NCBI RefSeq assembly: GCF_025345565.1
Contig: NZ_CP054475.1
Span: 3,124,006-3,188,005 of the forward strand
DNA from: Thalassolituus hydrocarboniclasticus
GTDB lineage: Bacteria; Pseudomonadota; Gammaproteobacteria; Pseudomonadales; Oceanobacteraceae
Length of the DNA: 64,000 bases
Reading direction: 5' to 3'
Part shown: positions 63,934-64,000 of the stretch, piece after piece
How positions within the stretch are numbered: position 1 is the first letter of the stretch
Layout: each line of letters begins with the position of its first letter
Made by a program: the position numbers and the translations under genes
The notes under the pieces: model-generated
Told to the model about the DNA's origin: nothing
Seen by the model: the letters and a program-made list of their open reading frames with translations, nothing else
The model's database searches: none

Positions 63934-63959
63934 TTATACATTAATCATCTTTTGTATAA
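63934..63959. promoter_or_regulatory. TTATACA-N12-TGTATAA palindrome
   Basis: TTATACA (63934-63940) and TGTATAA (63953-63959) are perfect inverted copies with a 12-base spacer. This is the form I recall for operators of LitR-type regulators, T(G/A)TACA-N12-TGTA. It lies in the gap upstream of the zinc-ribbon gene (minus) and of whatever begins at the right edge, where an ATG at 63981 opens MTKLSL and runs off the window. It matches the motif clustered near 16.9 and 18.7 kb. Confidence 0.5.
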
Positions 63960-64000
63960 GTTTTTTGACGATCAAACATTATGACTAAACTGTCTTTAAT

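Overview
This window looks like chromosomal DNA of a free-living, probably marine gammaproteobacterium of the Oceanospirillales type. I infer this from the set and style of housekeeping genes (aceE, leuS-lptE-holA, grxD, modABC, fadL, TonB receptors) and from a moderate GC content; the genus cannot be fixed from the sequence alone. Coding density is high. I see no rRNA, tRNA, CRISPR array, phage or insertion sequence.

Layout. 1-3.7 kb: the aceE 5' part (the gene runs off the left edge), cobO and a pirin. 3.9-8.8 kb: a Tat-exported PhoD phosphatase behind a good Pho box, then a large M66-type metalloprotease lipoprotein with a lectin-like tail. 8.8-16.8 kb, minus strand: modABC, a membrane-anchored glutamate-synthase-like FMN protein, a small unknown protein, a TIGR01777 epimerase and an acyl-CoA dehydrogenase. 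17-29.1 kb, plus strand: a renalase-like oxidoreductase with CbiX, then an eleven-gene, tightly overlapping operon: DUF523-DUF1722, a MerR/LitR-like regulator, CPD photolyase, fatty-acid desaturase, SnoaL-like protein, SDR, COG2907 flavoprotein, DUF1365, Cfa-type methyltransferase, DUF2878 and a secreted unknown. A TonB receptor follows. 31-40 kb: GNAT and LysR genes, a pseudo-receiver protein, a MalT-like LuxR activator, and a porin/FMN-bind/PepSY module. 40-50 kb, minus strand: grxD, 5-oxoprolinase, a Fur-box-headed TonB receptor/PepSY module, a PLD-family lipoprotein and a diheme cytochrome. 50-64 kb: leuS-lptE-holA, an orphan gene, a diguanylate cyclase ending in a tandem repeat, fadL, an AraC regulator, a PEBP protein, a chemoreceptor and a small zinc-ribbon protein.

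The most coherent and interesting system is the photolyase/lipid-modification operon. Its genes would repair UV-damaged DNA and remodel membrane acyl chains (desaturation, methyl branching or ring formation, flavin oxidation), which fits a light or singlet-oxygen response. The regulator lies inside the operon and its cobalamin-type domain appears to lack key ligands. The heptamer TTATACA is clustered upstream of the operon and of the renalase-like gene, and at the right edge of the window it forms a TTATACA-N12-TGTATAA palindrome. I propose these as sites of one regulon.

Other regulation can be read directly: a PhoB site for phoD and a Fur site for the TonB/PepSY operon. Two separate PepSY modules (37.4-39.8 kb with an ApbE-type FMN protein; 44.2-47.7 kb with a TonB receptor) point to periplasmic or membrane electron transfer linked to metal uptake. 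Two short tandem arrays lie at the 3' ends of phoD (six 8-bp units) and the diguanylate cyclase (four units of about 55 bp).
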